Shown: positions 17,938-27,752 of the stretch, in pieces
Position numbering within the stretch: position 1 is the stretch's first letter
How the letters are laid out: each line of letters starts with the position of its first letter
Origin: Eubacteriaceae bacterium
GTDB lineage: Bacteria; Bacillota; Clostridia; Peptostreptococcales; Anaerovoracaceae
Assembly: GCA_902362805.1 (NCBI GenBank)
Contig: CABIXY010000007.1
Location: forward strand, 1-64,000
DNA: 64,000 nt
Direction of reading: 5' to 3'
The notes under the pieces: model-generated
Seen by the model: the letters and a program-made list of their open reading frames with translations, nothing else
What the model was told of the DNA's origin: nothing
Databases searched by the model: none
Translations under genes and position numbers: made by a program

Positions 17938-18899
17938 ATAATTACCACCAAAATGAGTCTGATTCCTTCAAAGATGACAAGGCACAACACCGAAGCAGCA
18001 TACATGATTTTTGCCGTCCTCGGTATATCTTCCGCTTCTACTGGCCTGTTGTCATCACCGATTGTCTTTTTCTTATAGAGTTTTCCAAAATAGTACGTGT
18101 CACCTGCCAGCTGAATATTAAGCGCACCTGCGCAGGCTGACTCGGGATTGCCGCTGTTAGGGCTTGCATGGTTGTGTCTGTCTCGCCAGAAGATTTTCCA
18201 GGCATTCTTTCCATCGAATCCAACGAAAAATGAACTGATAATCATGGCAATCCCGGTAATTCTGGCTGGAATGAAATTAAACACGTCGTCCACGATGGCA
18301 GAAAATTTGCCGAAGCTTTGATACTTCTCGTTCTTATATCCAACCATAGAGTCCAAGGTGTTGACTCCCTTGTATAAGAAGCCGAGCGGTGCACCGCCGA
18401 CAAGCATAAAGAGCATCGGTGCAATCACACCATCTGATGCGTTTTCAGCGATGGTCTCTACCACAGCTTTTATAATCTGCTTGAAGTTTAAATTCTCTGT
18501 ATCTCTGCCGACAATCCAGGACAGATATTTGCGGGACCCCAGCAGGTCTTCTTCCTTGACGCATTTGTATACCCGCATGCTCTCCTGCTTCAGCGATTTG
18601 CCCGCAAAGATTTGATAACAAAATAGTGTTTCCACTGTGTATCTTAGCCATGGGTGTATCCATGTCAGACCTTTGAGTAAAAAATAAGGGATTGCAAAGG
18701 ATGTGCATACGATGATAACATTGAGAAAAATTCCTGCAATAAACTCTCCTCCTTTGCTGCTGGGAAATATTCTGCGCAGAACTTTTTCGCAGCCACTGAT
18801 CATAAGTCCGATCAGTCGTATAGGATGAGGCAGCCAGTGTGGATCTCCGAAGAGCAGGTCCAAAACAAATCCAGCACAAACTACGATGACTACTTCCAT
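17934..18899 (-). CDS. cbiB: Adenosylcobinamide-phosphate synthase
   Basis: Polytopic membrane protein that attaches aminopropanol (phosphate) to adenosylcobyric acid. 321 residues from ATG 18899, which has GGAGG at good spacing. The frame extends to 18923 without need. Family marks: LDLLFGDPHWLPHPIRLIG at the N-terminus, ENASDG in the middle and NHASPNSGNPESA near the end. It overlaps the cbiA stop by 10 bases. Confidence 0.94.
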   Translation of the reverse strand: MEVVIVVCAGFVLDLLFGDPHWLPHPIRLIGLMISGCEKVLRRIFPSSKGGEFIAGIFLNVIIVCTSFAIPYFLLKGLTWIHPWLRYTVETLFCYQIFAGKSLKQESMRVYKCVKEEDLLGSRKYLSWIVGRDTENLNFKQIIKAVVETIAENASDGVIAPMLFMLVGGAPLGFLYKGVNTLDSMVGYKNEKYQSFGKFSAIVDDVFNFIPARITGIAMIISSFFVGFDGKNAWKIFWRDRHNHASPNSGNPESACAGALNIQLAGDTYYFGKLYKKKTIGDDNRPVEAEDIPRTAKIMYAASVLCLVIFEGIRLILVVII

Positions 18900-20260
18900 T
18901 GCTTTCCTCCAAACTCCCTGCATTTTTTAACAAAGCATTCCGCAAAGCGGACATTGCTCCATAGGTGAAGATGTGGATATCCTGCAAAGACAGTATCCCC
19001 TGCTTCTATGGTCTGCCAGGTCTTTCCGCTGGCCTTTGCTGCTGTGAATCCGTCTCCATGATGATCAGTATCGCTGTAATGGAACTCGTGACAACGTATC
19101 TGTTCTCCCGCTTTGCACATTAAATTATCTCTGTTTGCAGTCAGCGTCTTGTATCCGAAGCGGACCAGACCGTCCGTCATGTGGGAATTCCCGTCTAAGG
19201 CGCCCACAGTCTCATAGGTTTCGCCATCTTTCGTAATCGTCCTTCCCAAATACATAAATCCGCCGCATTCTGCATAGACCGGCATACCGCCAGCCACAGC
19301 AGCCTTGATAGATGTCAGCATAGACCAATTTTCCGTTAAAGCCTGCAGGTGTTCTTCCGGGTAGCCGCCGCCTAAAATCAATCCACTGATTTCTTCTGGC
19401 AACGCTGTATCTTCCATAGGTGAAAAAGGCACCAGTTCTGCGCCCAGTTCCATCAGAAGCTCTAAGTTGTCTTCGTAATAGAAAGAAAATGCCTTGTCCT
19501 TGGCAATGCCGATTTTTACAGGCTCCCTGCTGGCCTTCTGTATCTCGATTTTCTCACATGAAATTGCTGGAGCCGACTCTGCCAAGGTTAGAATTCCGTC
19601 GATATCCAGAAACTCTGCTGCCGCCCTTCCCATAGCTTCAATCTTCGATTTCAAATCCTCAATTTCCTCAGCCGTCACCAGACCCAGGTGACGACTGCCA
19701 ATTTCAGCTTCTGCAAGCTTCGGCAGAAAACCATAGACCCTCAAATCTAAGTTTCCTTCTATCATTTTCTGATAAGCCGGATACATACCTTTAGAACAAT
19801 TGTTCAAAATTACGCCTTGCACCTGATTAGGGGCAAAATGCAGATAACCTGAAATCTCTGCTAAAAGCGAGAGGCTCTTGCCTTTCACATTCACAACCAA
19901 AATCTGAGGAGTCCGGGTAACTCTGGAAATGTGGTTGGCAGAAAAATCATCACTTTCGAAGCCAAGGCCGTCATACATCCCCATAACTCCTTCTATGACA
20001 GCGTAATCAGCATCGGCAGCATTCTTTGCCAGCAGATACTTCACTGTGTTTTCTGTGCAGAGATAAAGATCCAGGTTTCTCGATTTTGTGCCGATGATAC
20101 GGCTGTGAAACATGGGATCGATATAGTCCGGTCCGCATTTAAAGCTGGCTATGTCCAGTTCTCGATCTGCCAGTGCTTTTAATAATCCGCAGACCACAGT
20201 GGTTTTGCCACAGCCGCTTCCTGTCCCTGCCAACATGACTCTGTTAATGTTTTTCTTCAA
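18890..20260 (-). CDS. cbiA: Cobyrinate a,c-diamide synthase
   Basis: Glutamine- and ATP-dependent amidation of carboxylates a and c of cobyrinate. 456 residues. The N-terminal P-loop is AGTGSGCGKTT and the C-terminal amidotransferase domain has the nucleophile in YAECGGFMYLG. Overlaps both neighbours (cbiET by 17 bases, cbiB by 10), indicating tight translational coupling. Confidence 0.95.
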   Translation of the reverse strand: MKKNINRVMLAGTGSGCGKTTVVCGLLKALADRELDIASFKCGPDYIDPMFHSRIIGTKSRNLDLYLCTENTVKYLLAKNAADADYAVIEGVMGMYDGLGFESDDFSANHISRVTRTPQILVVNVKGKSLSLLAEISGYLHFAPNQVQGVILNNCSKGMYPAYQKMIEGNLDLRVYGFLPKLAEAEIGSRHLGLVTAEEIEDLKSKIEAMGRAAAEFLDIDGILTLAESAPAISCEKIEIQKASREPVKIGIAKDKAFSFYYEDNLELLMELGAELVPFSPMEDTALPEEISGLILGGGYPEEHLQALTENWSMLTSIKAAVAGGMPVYAECGGFMYLGRTITKDGETYETVGALDGNSHMTDGLVRFGYKTLTANRDNLMCKAGEQIRCHEFHYSDTDHHGDGFTAAKASGKTWQTIEAGDTVFAGYPHLHLWSNVRFAECFVKKCREFGGKQWK

Positions 20261-21452
20261 GGGTTTTTGCTCCTTTTATTATATAGACAGGGTTTTCCGC
20301 CTTCATCAGGTTATACCTGCCTAGTTTTTGCGCTGTTGAAATATTGGCGCAGATCACTTCCGTTTCCAACCCCAATTCCTTGCATACTTCGAGGGACTGC
20401 GAAATCGTTTCCAAAGTCACTGCCGTAATAACGAATACAGACCTGTCGTTTCTTTTCAAAATGACATCTATGATTTCTTTCAGATTACCTGTGCTTCCGC
20501 CGATAAACACCTTGTCGGCAGCCGGAAACTCCGCTAGCCCGTCCGGCGCTGTCGCCTTCTTGATGCAGATATTGCGTGCACCTGTCTTTTCCATATTCTC
20601 TTTGACAAGCTCTACCGCATAGTCCTCTTTTTCCAAAGCGTAAACCATGGATTCTGCTGCCTTCAGTGCCATAGCACAGGTTACGGAACCTGTGCCGGCG
20701 CCGATATCATAAACCACGTCGGTCGGTTCAATCTCGAGAGCTGCAACAGACAGGTTCCGAACGGCTGCCTTCGTCATGGGGCTCTTTCCCCGCACAAAAT
20801 CCTCATCTCGCAAAGACTTATATCGGTTTACATAATCTTTGTTCTCGATAATCATCACTGTCAAATCATCGAAAATCAAATCAGCTACTTCGGCCGGTGT
20901 TCCTCTGACGATTCTCTCACCTTCCATTGACAACTTTTCACCGATATAAAGGGTGACATTAGACAGCCCTGCATTCAACAGGCTTGTTGCAATGTCGTGG
21001 GCGCGAATACTGCCGCCGGTCAGAGCAAAAACCTTCTCGTTATAGCATACATAGGGTATGACGGACTTTTCTTTGCCGTGTAGACTGCAAAGTTTCATAT
21101 TCTCATATCCCATTTTGACCTTAGCTGCAAAATAGGACAGACTGCCGATGCCGCTGATAAACTCCAGTTCTACAGCCGGATCGATTCGCTTTGCGATAGT
21201 AGAGGCGATGCTGTAAAAGCCCGTATCTCCCGACGCTAAGACGCAAACGGTGAAGTCCTGATTTGCATGTTCATTGATAAAGTGCACCGTATCCATGACA
21301 CCCAGTACCTTGACGTCCTGATTCAATTCCTTCAGAGACTCTGACAGCCTGTCAGACGTCAGAACGATATCCGCTTCTCGCACAGCATTGACAGCTCGTC
21401 CAGTATAATCTGAAAGTGCCCCCGGCCCTGCGCCTGCAACAATTGCTTTCAT
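20244..21452 (-). CDS. cbiET: Fused cobalt-precorrin-7 methyltransferase/decarboxylase CbiE-CbiT
   Basis: 402 residues combining two enzymes that act together to methylate C-5 and C-15 and decarboxylate the C-12 acetate. The N-terminal half (1-200) is a tetrapyrrole methylase with GAGPG and ASGDTGFYS. The C-terminal half (about 225-395) is a class I SAM methyltransferase with YDIGAGTGSVTCAMA. This fusion equals CobL in layout. Six bases separate it from cbiX. Confidence 0.94.
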   Translation of the reverse strand: MKAIVAGAGPGALSDYTGRAVNAVREADIVLTSDRLSESLKELNQDVKVLGVMDTVHFINEHANQDFTVCVLASGDTGFYSIASTIAKRIDPAVELEFISGIGSLSYFAAKVKMGYENMKLCSLHGKEKSVIPYVCYNEKVFALTGGSIRAHDIATSLLNAGLSNVTLYIGEKLSMEGERIVRGTPAEVADLIFDDLTVMIIENKDYVNRYKSLRDEDFVRGKSPMTKAAVRNLSVAALEIEPTDVVYDIGAGTGSVTCAMALKAAESMVYALEKEDYAVELVKENMEKTGARNICIKKATAPDGLAEFPAADKVFIGGSTGNLKEIIDVILKRNDRSVFVITAVTLETISQSLEVCKELGLETEVICANISTAQKLGRYNLMKAENPVYIIKGAKTLEEKH

Positions 21453-21458
21453 CTCTTC

Positions 21459-21815
21459 TTATCCTCTAATTCTGTCAACTAAAATATCTGCCAAACGTTC
21501 GTCTGCGCCTAGGGTATGTCCCATTTCCAGCTTTACATCAGGATAATTCTGCAGAATCTCTCCAATTTCATTTGGGATGTCTTCTTTGATGTGGATACCT
21601 TCAAAGAGAAAATAAGGTACCGCTTTGATCTCAGTAACGCCTTTTTCTACCAGCATCTTGATTCCGTGCTCGATATTCTCCTCGCAAAACTCCATATATG
21701 CGATTTGAATCGGCATATCAGTGATCTTTCCTCTTACCAAATCCACCACTTCATTGATGGTCTTTTTTGTAGCTTCTACCCTGCTGCCGTGTGCTAAAAT
21801 TAGTACGCCTTTCAT
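21459..21815 (-). CDS. cbiX: Short sirohydrochlorin cobaltochelatase CbiX
   Basis: Inserts Co2+ into sirohydrochlorin, the committed step of the oxygen-independent pathway. 118 residues, the short (CbiX-S) form that works as a homodimer. The N-terminal AHGSR provides the metal-binding His, and a second His lies in FEGIHIKEDIP. ATG 21815 has GAGGAG upstream; the frame extends to 21854 but without support. The 92 bases before it hold a short TAGTCC-GGACTA hairpin (21856-21873) with no T tract. Confidence 0.92.
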   Translation of the reverse strand: MKGVLILAHGSRVEATKKTINEVVDLVRGKITDMPIQIAYMEFCEENIEHGIKMLVEKGVTEIKAVPYFLFEGIHIKEDIPNEIGEILQNYPDVKLEMGHTLGADERLADILVDRIRG

Positions 21816-21907
21816 GCTTGTCTCCTCTGTGTATATATCTATGTCCAATCTCAACTAGTCCTAATTCGGACTAATTCAGAATCGGCTATTACTACAATAA
21901 CTTCTTT

Positions 21908-23173
21908 TTACTGGGTCAAAATCTTCCTGTAGGTTTCAATGGTGAAGTCCAGATCTTCCTTGGAAAACGCCGTATTGAGGAACATGGCCTCGTACTGAGA
22001 CGGCGCTACATAAATGCCCGCCGCCAGCAATTCTCTGAACACGTGACTGAACCCTGCAGTGTCAGATTTGCATGCGCTGTCATAATCAGAAACTGGCTCT
22101 TTTGTATAGAACATGCAGGTCAAGGAGCCGATGTTGTTCACCGTAAAACCGCAGGCCTCTCGCAGACCATCCGCCAGATATGCACCCATCTCGTTCAGCT
22201 GTGTGTAAATCTCTGGTTTTTCCAGCAGCTGCTTCAAGGCTTCAATACCTGCCGTCATGGCAATTGGATTGCCAGACAATGTCCCTGCCTGGTATACGCT
22301 GCCTACCGGGGATACGTGCTCCATAATCTCCCGGCTTCCACCATAAGCCCCTACCGGCATACCGCCGCCGATGATTTTTCCGTAAGTCACCAAGTCAGGC
22401 TTCACACCGAAGTATTCCGCCGCACCGCCGAAAGCCAGTCTGAATCCAGTGATAACCTCATCAAAGATCAAAAGTGCGCCATACTGGTCGCAAAGCTTAC
22501 GGAGTCCTGCCAGAAAACCTGCCGCTGCCGGAACTACGCCCATGTTAGCCGCAGTTGCCTCTACGATGACACAGGCCACGTCATCTTTGTTTTCCCTCAT
22601 CAAAGCCTCAACACTGGTTAAATCGTTATAACGAGCCAACAAAGTATCCTCTGCTGCTCCCTTCGTCACGCCTGCGCTATCGGGATCGCCAAAAGTCATA
22701 GCTCCGGAACCGGCTTTTACCAACATTGCGTCGCTGTGACCGTGATAGCAGCCCTCAAATTTGATAATCTTGTTCTTCTTGCTATATCCTCTGGCGAGAC
22801 GCAAGGCACTCATGACAGCTTCTGTGCCGCTGTTAACCATACGGATCATCTCGATGTGATCGATGTTAGATGTAATCAGCTCTGCCAGTTCAACCTCTGC
22901 CTCCGTACATGCGCCAAAGCTGAGTCCCTTTTCTACTCTCTTCTGTACTGCCTCGATCACTTTCGGGTCGGCGTGTCCCAAAATCATCGGTCCCCAGGAG
23001 CCGACATAATCCAGGTATTCTCTACCCTCTGCGTCGTAAATCTTATTTCCGCAAGCTCTGTCGATGAATCTAGGTGTCAGGCCGACAGATTTAAATGCTC
23101 TGACAGGGCTGTTGACCCCGCCAGGCATGACTTTCTGTGCTCTTTCAAAGAGATTTTGTGATTGATTGCTCAT
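21908..23173 (-). CDS. hemL: Glutamate-1-semialdehyde 2,1-aminomutase
   Basis: PLP enzyme that isomerises glutamate semialdehyde to 5-aminolevulinate. 421 residues. The PLP lysine sits in LVTYGKIIGGGMPVGAYGG, and the N-terminus has MPGGVNSPVRAF as in the family. It overlaps hemB by one base (TAATG). Here it serves corrinoid synthesis through the C5 pathway with hemA and hemB. Confidence 0.96.
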   Translation of the reverse strand: MSNQSQNLFERAQKVMPGGVNSPVRAFKSVGLTPRFIDRACGNKIYDAEGREYLDYVGSWGPMILGHADPKVIEAVQKRVEKGLSFGACTEAEVELAELITSNIDHIEMIRMVNSGTEAVMSALRLARGYSKKNKIIKFEGCYHGHSDAMLVKAGSGAMTFGDPDSAGVTKGAAEDTLLARYNDLTSVEALMRENKDDVACVIVEATAANMGVVPAAAGFLAGLRKLCDQYGALLIFDEVITGFRLAFGGAAEYFGVKPDLVTYGKIIGGGMPVGAYGGSREIMEHVSPVGSVYQAGTLSGNPIAMTAGIEALKQLLEKPEIYTQLNEMGAYLADGLREACGFTVNNIGSLTCMFYTKEPVSDYDSACKSDTAGFSHVFRELLAAGIYVAPSQYEAMFLNTAFSKEDLDFTIETYRKILTQ

Positions 23174-24153
23174 TATCCGATATCTCCTCTCTGTATTGCG
23201 TCAGCAATTTCCATGGCATAGTAGGTCATGATGATGTCAGAACCGGCTCTATACATAGAGGTTGCCGTCTCGCACATGATGCCATATTCGTCAATCAAGC
23301 CTGCTTTACCTGCGTTCTTAATCATAGCGTATTCGCCGCTGACACTGTAGGTTGCAATAGGAAGATTGGTGTTATAAGAAAGTTCTTTGATCACGTCCAG
23401 ATAAGAAAGCGCCGGTTTAACCATCAAAATATCAGCCCCTTCCTCTTCGTCTAGGACAGCTTCTTTCATAGCCTCACGCACATTGTGAGGATCCATCTGA
23501 TAAGTCTTTCTGTCGCCGAAGGATGGCGCCGAACCTGCCGCTTCCCTGAACGGTCCGTAAAACTTAGAAGCGTATTTGATGGCATAACTCATGATCGGCG
23601 TGTTTTTAAAGCCGTTTTCGTCCAAGCCTGACCGAAGCGCTGCAATGCGTCCGTCCATCATGTCTGATGGGGCTACCATATCTGCTCCCGCTGCTGCATG
23701 AGATACGGCTGTGGCAGTCAGATATTTCAAAGTCTCGTCATTATCCACGTCATGTCCGCAGAGAATACCGCAATGTCCATGGGAGGTGTATTCACACATG
23801 CATACGTCGGTAATAACGTAGATCTCATCTTTGTATTCTTCTTTAATAGCTCGTACAGCCTGCTGCACGATACCGTTTTCGGCATAAGCCTGGCTTCCCA
23901 CTTCGTCCTTTTCTTTTGGAATGCCAAAGAGCAGCACTTTGCTGACGCCGTGCGCCAGACACTGGTCAATAATTTCTCTGGCTCTGTCCGGGCTGAAGCG
24001 AAACTGTCCGTCCATGGCAGAAATCGGTGCTTTGATATTTTTACCTTCTTCAAAGAATATCGGATAAATCAAGCTGTCTTTTGACGCTCTGGTTTCGCGA
24101 ATCATCCCTCTGATCAGAGGATTTTCTCTCAGTCTTCTCGGTCTGTTAATCAT
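23173..24153 (-). CDS. hemB: Porphobilinogen synthase
   Basis: Condenses two 5-aminolevulinates to porphobilinogen. 326 residues. It has the Cys-rich zinc site DVCMCEYTSHGHCG and the two active-site lysines, one in IKYASKFYGPFREA and one in ILMVKPALSYLD. Its start overlaps the cobA-hemD stop by 8 bases. Confidence 0.97.
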   Translation of the reverse strand: MINRPRRLRENPLIRGMIRETRASKDSLIYPIFFEEGKNIKAPISAMDGQFRFSPDRAREIIDQCLAHGVSKVLLFGIPKEKDEVGSQAYAENGIVQQAVRAIKEEYKDEIYVITDVCMCEYTSHGHCGILCGHDVDNDETLKYLTATAVSHAAAGADMVAPSDMMDGRIAALRSGLDENGFKNTPIMSYAIKYASKFYGPFREAAGSAPSFGDRKTYQMDPHNVREAMKEAVLDEEEGADILMVKPALSYLDVIKELSYNTNLPIATYSVSGEYAMIKNAGKAGLIDEYGIMCETATSMYRAGSDIIMTYYAMEIADAIQRGDIG

Positions 24154-25621
24154 TACTATCCCTCCAAACTTTTTCGACCATGGAATCTATGGCCGCCATC
24201 TCAGAAACTACTGTATCAAATCCAAATTTTGCCGCTACTGCCGCTGTCTGCTTTCCAATGCAGAGGGCGCGGACGCCTGCGAAATTATTTCTCTGTTGGG
24301 TATTGACAAATCCGTCCACACAGGATTTACTGGTAAAGGTCACATAGTCCCAGCTTTCCAAATCCACAATTGCCTCGTGTTTCACATAGGAGGTCTCATA
24401 TACCGGGTAATCCAAGTAAGGAATACCGCCTCTATCCAAAGCCTCTGTCAAGTCCTCGGTCCCGATCTTGGCCCGCAGGAGAATCACCTTGTCATCTGCT
24501 TTGACAAAGCCACTTTCAACCATCTCTTTGCCAAGGTGCTCTCCGTCATAGACAGACGGCACGAAGTCAGCCCTCAATCCAAATTCTCTTAGTGCCTCTG
24601 CGGTAGCGCTGCCGATACAGGCAATGCGTTTACCAAAAACAGCCCGTGTATCTCTGCCTGCATCTAAAAGCCAGGTAAAAAAGGATCGCACGCCTTCTGT
24701 ACTAGTAAAAACAAGAGTGTCATACCCTTCAAAGGGTGGTGCGAGGGGCCGGATAAATTCCGTTTTGATGCACGGATAGAGCATCGTCTCTGCGCCTAAA
24801 AGACGCAGTTTGCTTTCCAGTTTGGAAGCTTTGCTCCTAGGCTGTGTGACCATGATGCGCTTGTTCTTCAGTGGCTTGTGATCAAACCAATCGAATTTAT
24901 CTGAAAGGGAGCAGACTTTGCCCACAGCGATGACTGCCGGGGACTTCACCTGATTTTCCTTCACGGTTTTTTCTATGTGCGCTAAATCTGAAATAAACTT
25001 TCTCTGCTTTGGATAGGTTCCGTTTTCTATCACCGCGCAAGGCATATCTTCGGCCATACCCGCTGCCATCAAACCAGAAGCAATCCGGCCTACTGTCGAT
25101 ACACTCATCATAAAAATCAGTGTTCCATGCAGTCTGACCAGGGCGTCAAAGTCGATGGAAAGTTCTGCGCCAGCTTTCGCATGGCCTGTAATAATATGTA
25201 AAGAAGAGCAGAAGTCTCTGTGCGTGACAGGAATTCCCGCATAGGCTGGTACAGCGATGCTGGAAGTGATTCCCGGTACCACTTCAAAAGGTACGTTGTT
25301 CTCTGATAGCAGCTCCAGTTCTTCACCACCTCTGCCGAAGACGAAGGGATCGCCTCCTTTGAGGCGCACTACCATCTTGCCTTCTTGCGCTTCTCTGAGA
25401 AGAATCTTATTGATCTCGTGTTGAGGCACTGGATGGTTCCCTACATTTTTGCCTACGTCGATCAGTTCCATTTCTTCTGGAATCAAATCCATAATGCTGC
25501 CTGAGACCAGTCTGTCGTAGACGATTACATCGGCTTCTTTTATCAGCCTGACAGCTTTTACGGTAAGTAGTTCCTTATCGCCAGGACCTGCTCCCACCAA
25601 ATATACTTTACCTGTTGTCAT
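24146..25621 (-). CDS. cobA-hemD: Fused uroporphyrinogen-III methyltransferase (CobA) and uroporphyrinogen-III synthase (HemD)
   Basis: 491 residues. Residues 1-245 form the SAM-dependent methylase making precorrin-2 (GAGPGD at the N-terminus, RLKGGDPFVFGRGGEE and PGITSS). Residues 250-491 form the HemD cyclase that closes and inverts ring D (KRIMVTQPRSKAS start, VFTSTEGVRSFF, TFTSKSCVDGF). The fusion is common in Clostridia and channels hydroxymethylbilane to precorrin-2. Overlaps hemC by 14 bases. Confidence 0.95.
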   Translation of the reverse strand: MTTGKVYLVGAGPGDKELLTVKAVRLIKEADVIVYDRLVSGSIMDLIPEEMELIDVGKNVGNHPVPQHEINKILLREAQEGKMVVRLKGGDPFVFGRGGEELELLSENNVPFEVVPGITSSIAVPAYAGIPVTHRDFCSSLHIITGHAKAGAELSIDFDALVRLHGTLIFMMSVSTVGRIASGLMAAGMAEDMPCAVIENGTYPKQRKFISDLAHIEKTVKENQVKSPAVIAVGKVCSLSDKFDWFDHKPLKNKRIMVTQPRSKASKLESKLRLLGAETMLYPCIKTEFIRPLAPPFEGYDTLVFTSTEGVRSFFTWLLDAGRDTRAVFGKRIACIGSATAEALREFGLRADFVPSVYDGEHLGKEMVESGFVKADDKVILLRAKIGTEDLTEALDRGGIPYLDYPVYETSYVKHEAIVDLESWDYVTFTSKSCVDGFVNTQQRNNFAGVRALCIGKQTAAVAAKFGFDTVVSEMAAIDSMVEKVWRDSND

Positions 25622-26501
25622 AATGTTCTCCTTTTTGTCCTACCATCCGCAGTGCCAGCTCTCTGCCCAAGGCTTCGCCTTCGTGTTTATTCCCTTTGAT
25701 TGTATCTATGTACTGGTTTTCTTCCTCATCAACGTAAAACCCTCTGATCGTGATTTCCTCACCGTCCAGACAAGCATAAGCCGCTACGGGTGAACTGCAT
25801 CCTCCGTCCAGGGTTCTGACGTAACTTCTCTCCGCCAGCGCAATCAGCTTTGCTTCTTCATCGGCAAAGTCTGCAAGATACGGCACTTCATATCCAGCTC
25901 TGCCCTGAACTACCAAAATCCCCTGACAGGCTGCTGGCAGAATTTCTGCGGCCGAAAAGAGCCTGCTGACTCTTTCCTCGAGGCCCAATCTCTTGATACC
26001 CGCATAAGCCAAGACGATGGCACCATATTCGCCGCTGTCGAGCTTCCTAAGGCGTGTCTGCACGTTGCCTCGGATGGGCTTAAAGCTGGCATGCGGAAAG
26101 AGTTTCTCAAGCTGCAGCTTTCTCCTGAGGCTGGAGCAGCCGATGGGTTTGCTGAAATCAATTTCAGTGGCACCTTCCGGCAGAATCAAAGCATCCCTTG
26201 GGTCTTCCCTCTCGGAGAAAGCCAGCAATGGTAAATCGGCAGGCACCTCCATGGGCATATCTTTAAGGCTATGGACTGTCAAGTCCACTCTTTCTTCCAT
26301 CAATGCCTTATCCAGTTCTTTCACAAAGAGTCCTTTGCCGCCGATTTTATCCAGCGTCTTATCTAAAATGATGTCTCCCGTGGTCTTCATGGTGACCAAT
26401 TCAACATCAATCTTGTTATCGTATTCTCTGATGGCCTTCATCACCATCTCTGACTGAATGACAGCCAGCTTGCTCTCACGGCTCCCTACTATTACTTTCA
26501 T
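25608..26501 (-). CDS. hemC: Hydroxymethylbilane synthase
   Basis: Polymerises four porphobilinogens on a dipyrromethane cofactor. 297 residues. It has GSRESKLAVIQSE at the N-terminus, the substrate loop VDLTVHSLKDMP, and the cofactor-binding Cys in LDGGCSSPVAAYA. It overlaps the preceding gene by one base. Confidence 0.96.
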   Translation of the reverse strand: MKVIVGSRESKLAVIQSEMVMKAIREYDNKIDVELVTMKTTGDIILDKTLDKIGGKGLFVKELDKALMEERVDLTVHSLKDMPMEVPADLPLLAFSEREDPRDALILPEGATEIDFSKPIGCSSLRRKLQLEKLFPHASFKPIRGNVQTRLRKLDSGEYGAIVLAYAGIKRLGLEERVSRLFSAAEILPAACQGILVVQGRAGYEVPYLADFADEEAKLIALAERSYVRTLDGGCSSPVAAYACLDGEEITIRGFYVDEEENQYIDTIKGNKHEGEALGRELALRMVGQKGEHYDNR

Positions 26502-26965
26502 CAGTACGCCTTTCCTTCGATGATCTTCCTAACTTCTGCAGCAGCTCTTTTGGTAATGTGATGTGTCTTACCACTGCCGACGATACCCGCTGTCACTTCA
26601 TCGTTGACTGCGATGGCCGGAAAAAAGAAATTGCACTCTTCCAGACGATCACAGACGCTGACCAGGCAGCCCTGTTCTTTGGCGATAAAGCCGATACTAC
26701 GGTTCACCTCTCTATTATCCGTGCAGGCAATGACCATAAACTGATCGTCAATATATGCAGGAGCATACCTGTCGTCGATGTAAGTCAGCTTGCCTGCATC
26801 AGCAAATTTCTCGATTTCCTCTGTGATGGAACTAGACACGACAGTCACATCAAAATCGAACTCCATAAGAGATTTCACCCTGCGGCTGGCGATTTTGCCA
26901 CCGCCAAAGATGATAACCTTCTTTCCGTCTGAAGGTACGAATACTGGAAAAACTCTATTTTCCAT
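26501..26965 (-). CDS. Precorrin-2 dehydrogenase (Met8/CysG N-terminal type)
   Basis: NAD-dependent oxidation of precorrin-2 to sirohydrochlorin, the substrate of CbiX. 154 residues with a Rossmann motif IFGGGKIASRR near the N-terminus and SVCDRLEECNFFFPA. It lacks the C-terminal part found in full CysG or Met8. The dehydrogenase Asp lies in the VCDR region. With CbiX in the operon, a chelatase function would be redundant. It overlaps cbiJ by 11 bases. Confidence 0.9.
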   Translation of the reverse strand: MENRVFPVFVPSDGKKVIIFGGGKIASRRVKSLMEFDFDVTVVSSSITEEIEKFADAGKLTYIDDRYAPAYIDDQFMVIACTDNREVNRSIGFIAKEQGCLVSVCDRLEECNFFFPAIAVNDEVTAGIVGSGKTHHITKRAAAEVRKIIEGKAY

Positions 26966-27752
26966 AAAAAGCCTCCACTCTTTCTATAACCTCTGAAAGC
27001 GACAATCCTGTTTCCGCCTGGGGTCTGCCTATGACAACGACTTGATAACCGTCTTCGCATAGTTTGACCTTATCGTCAAAACCTCCCGGTTTGCCTGTGT
27101 TTTTAGTTACCAGCCATTTACAGCCATACTGTTTCATCGTGGCTAAATTCATCTCCTTTGTAAAGGGTCCCTGCATGCAGATGATGTGCTTCACCGGGAT
27201 ACCTGTTTCCTCGCACAGCCGCAGGGATTCTACGCTGGGTAGAACCCTTGCCACCACCCGATCCGCCAGTTCTCCGTATTTTGATAATTCTTTGGACCCT
27301 GTAGTGAGAAGGATTTTCCCCTCAGTTCCCACAAGATATGCCGCCGCCTCTTTCGCAGAATCCACAGCCACTACACCCGGATAGTCAAAAAAGCTTTCCC
27401 TGCGCAGGAGTCTGACGTATTCAACACAGGCTGTTTTGCAGGCAGCCCGGATATTTTCTGTCACTAGATCGGCATAAGGGTGTGTAGCATCGATGACCAG
27501 ACCGTACGTGCCGGACAGCAGAAGCTTCTCCATAGCTGCCTGATTCAGACGGCCTTCGATAATCGATATTCCTTTGATATCGGAAAAGACTTCTGTCCCA
27601 TACTCCGTAGCCACACAGAAATCGGCGCGCAGATTCCAATCCCTCTGATCAAAATACTCTGCCAATGCGTGGCCTTCATAGGTGCCAGCAAAGACGAGAA
27701 TTTTCTCTGGCGCCATGGCACAAGCCGTTTTTTTAGATGTTTTTATATCCAC
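26955..27752 (-). CDS. cbiJ: Cobalt-precorrin-6A reductase
   Basis: NADH-dependent reduction of the macrocycle to cobalt-precorrin-6B. About 250-265 residues with an N-terminal FAGTYEGHALAEY motif, VIDATHPYA in the middle and LVTKNTGKPGGFDDK near the end, all typical of CbiJ/CobK. The start is uncertain: GTG 27752 overlaps cbiH by 20 bases, while ATG 27716 would give 253 residues. Neither has a strong ribosome binding site. Confidence 0.9.
   Translation of the reverse strand: MDIKTSKKTACAMAPEKILVFAGTYEGHALAEYFDQRDWNLRADFCVATEYGTEVFSDIKGISIIEGRLNQAAMEKLLLSGTYGLVIDATHPYADLVTENIRAACKTACVEYVRLLRRESFFDYPGVVAVDSAKEAAAYLVGTEGKILLTTGSKELSKYGELADRVVARVLPSVESLRLCEETGIPVKHIICMQGPFTKEMNLATMKQYGCKWLVTKNTGKPGGFDDKVKLCEDGYQVVVIGRPQAETGLSLSEVIERVEAFYGK

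Noticed and set aside
21856..21873. TAGTCC/GGACTA hairpin between hemL and cbiX as a terminator
   Set aside because: No T tract follows on either strand and the operon clearly continues; it may be a processing or spacing structure only.
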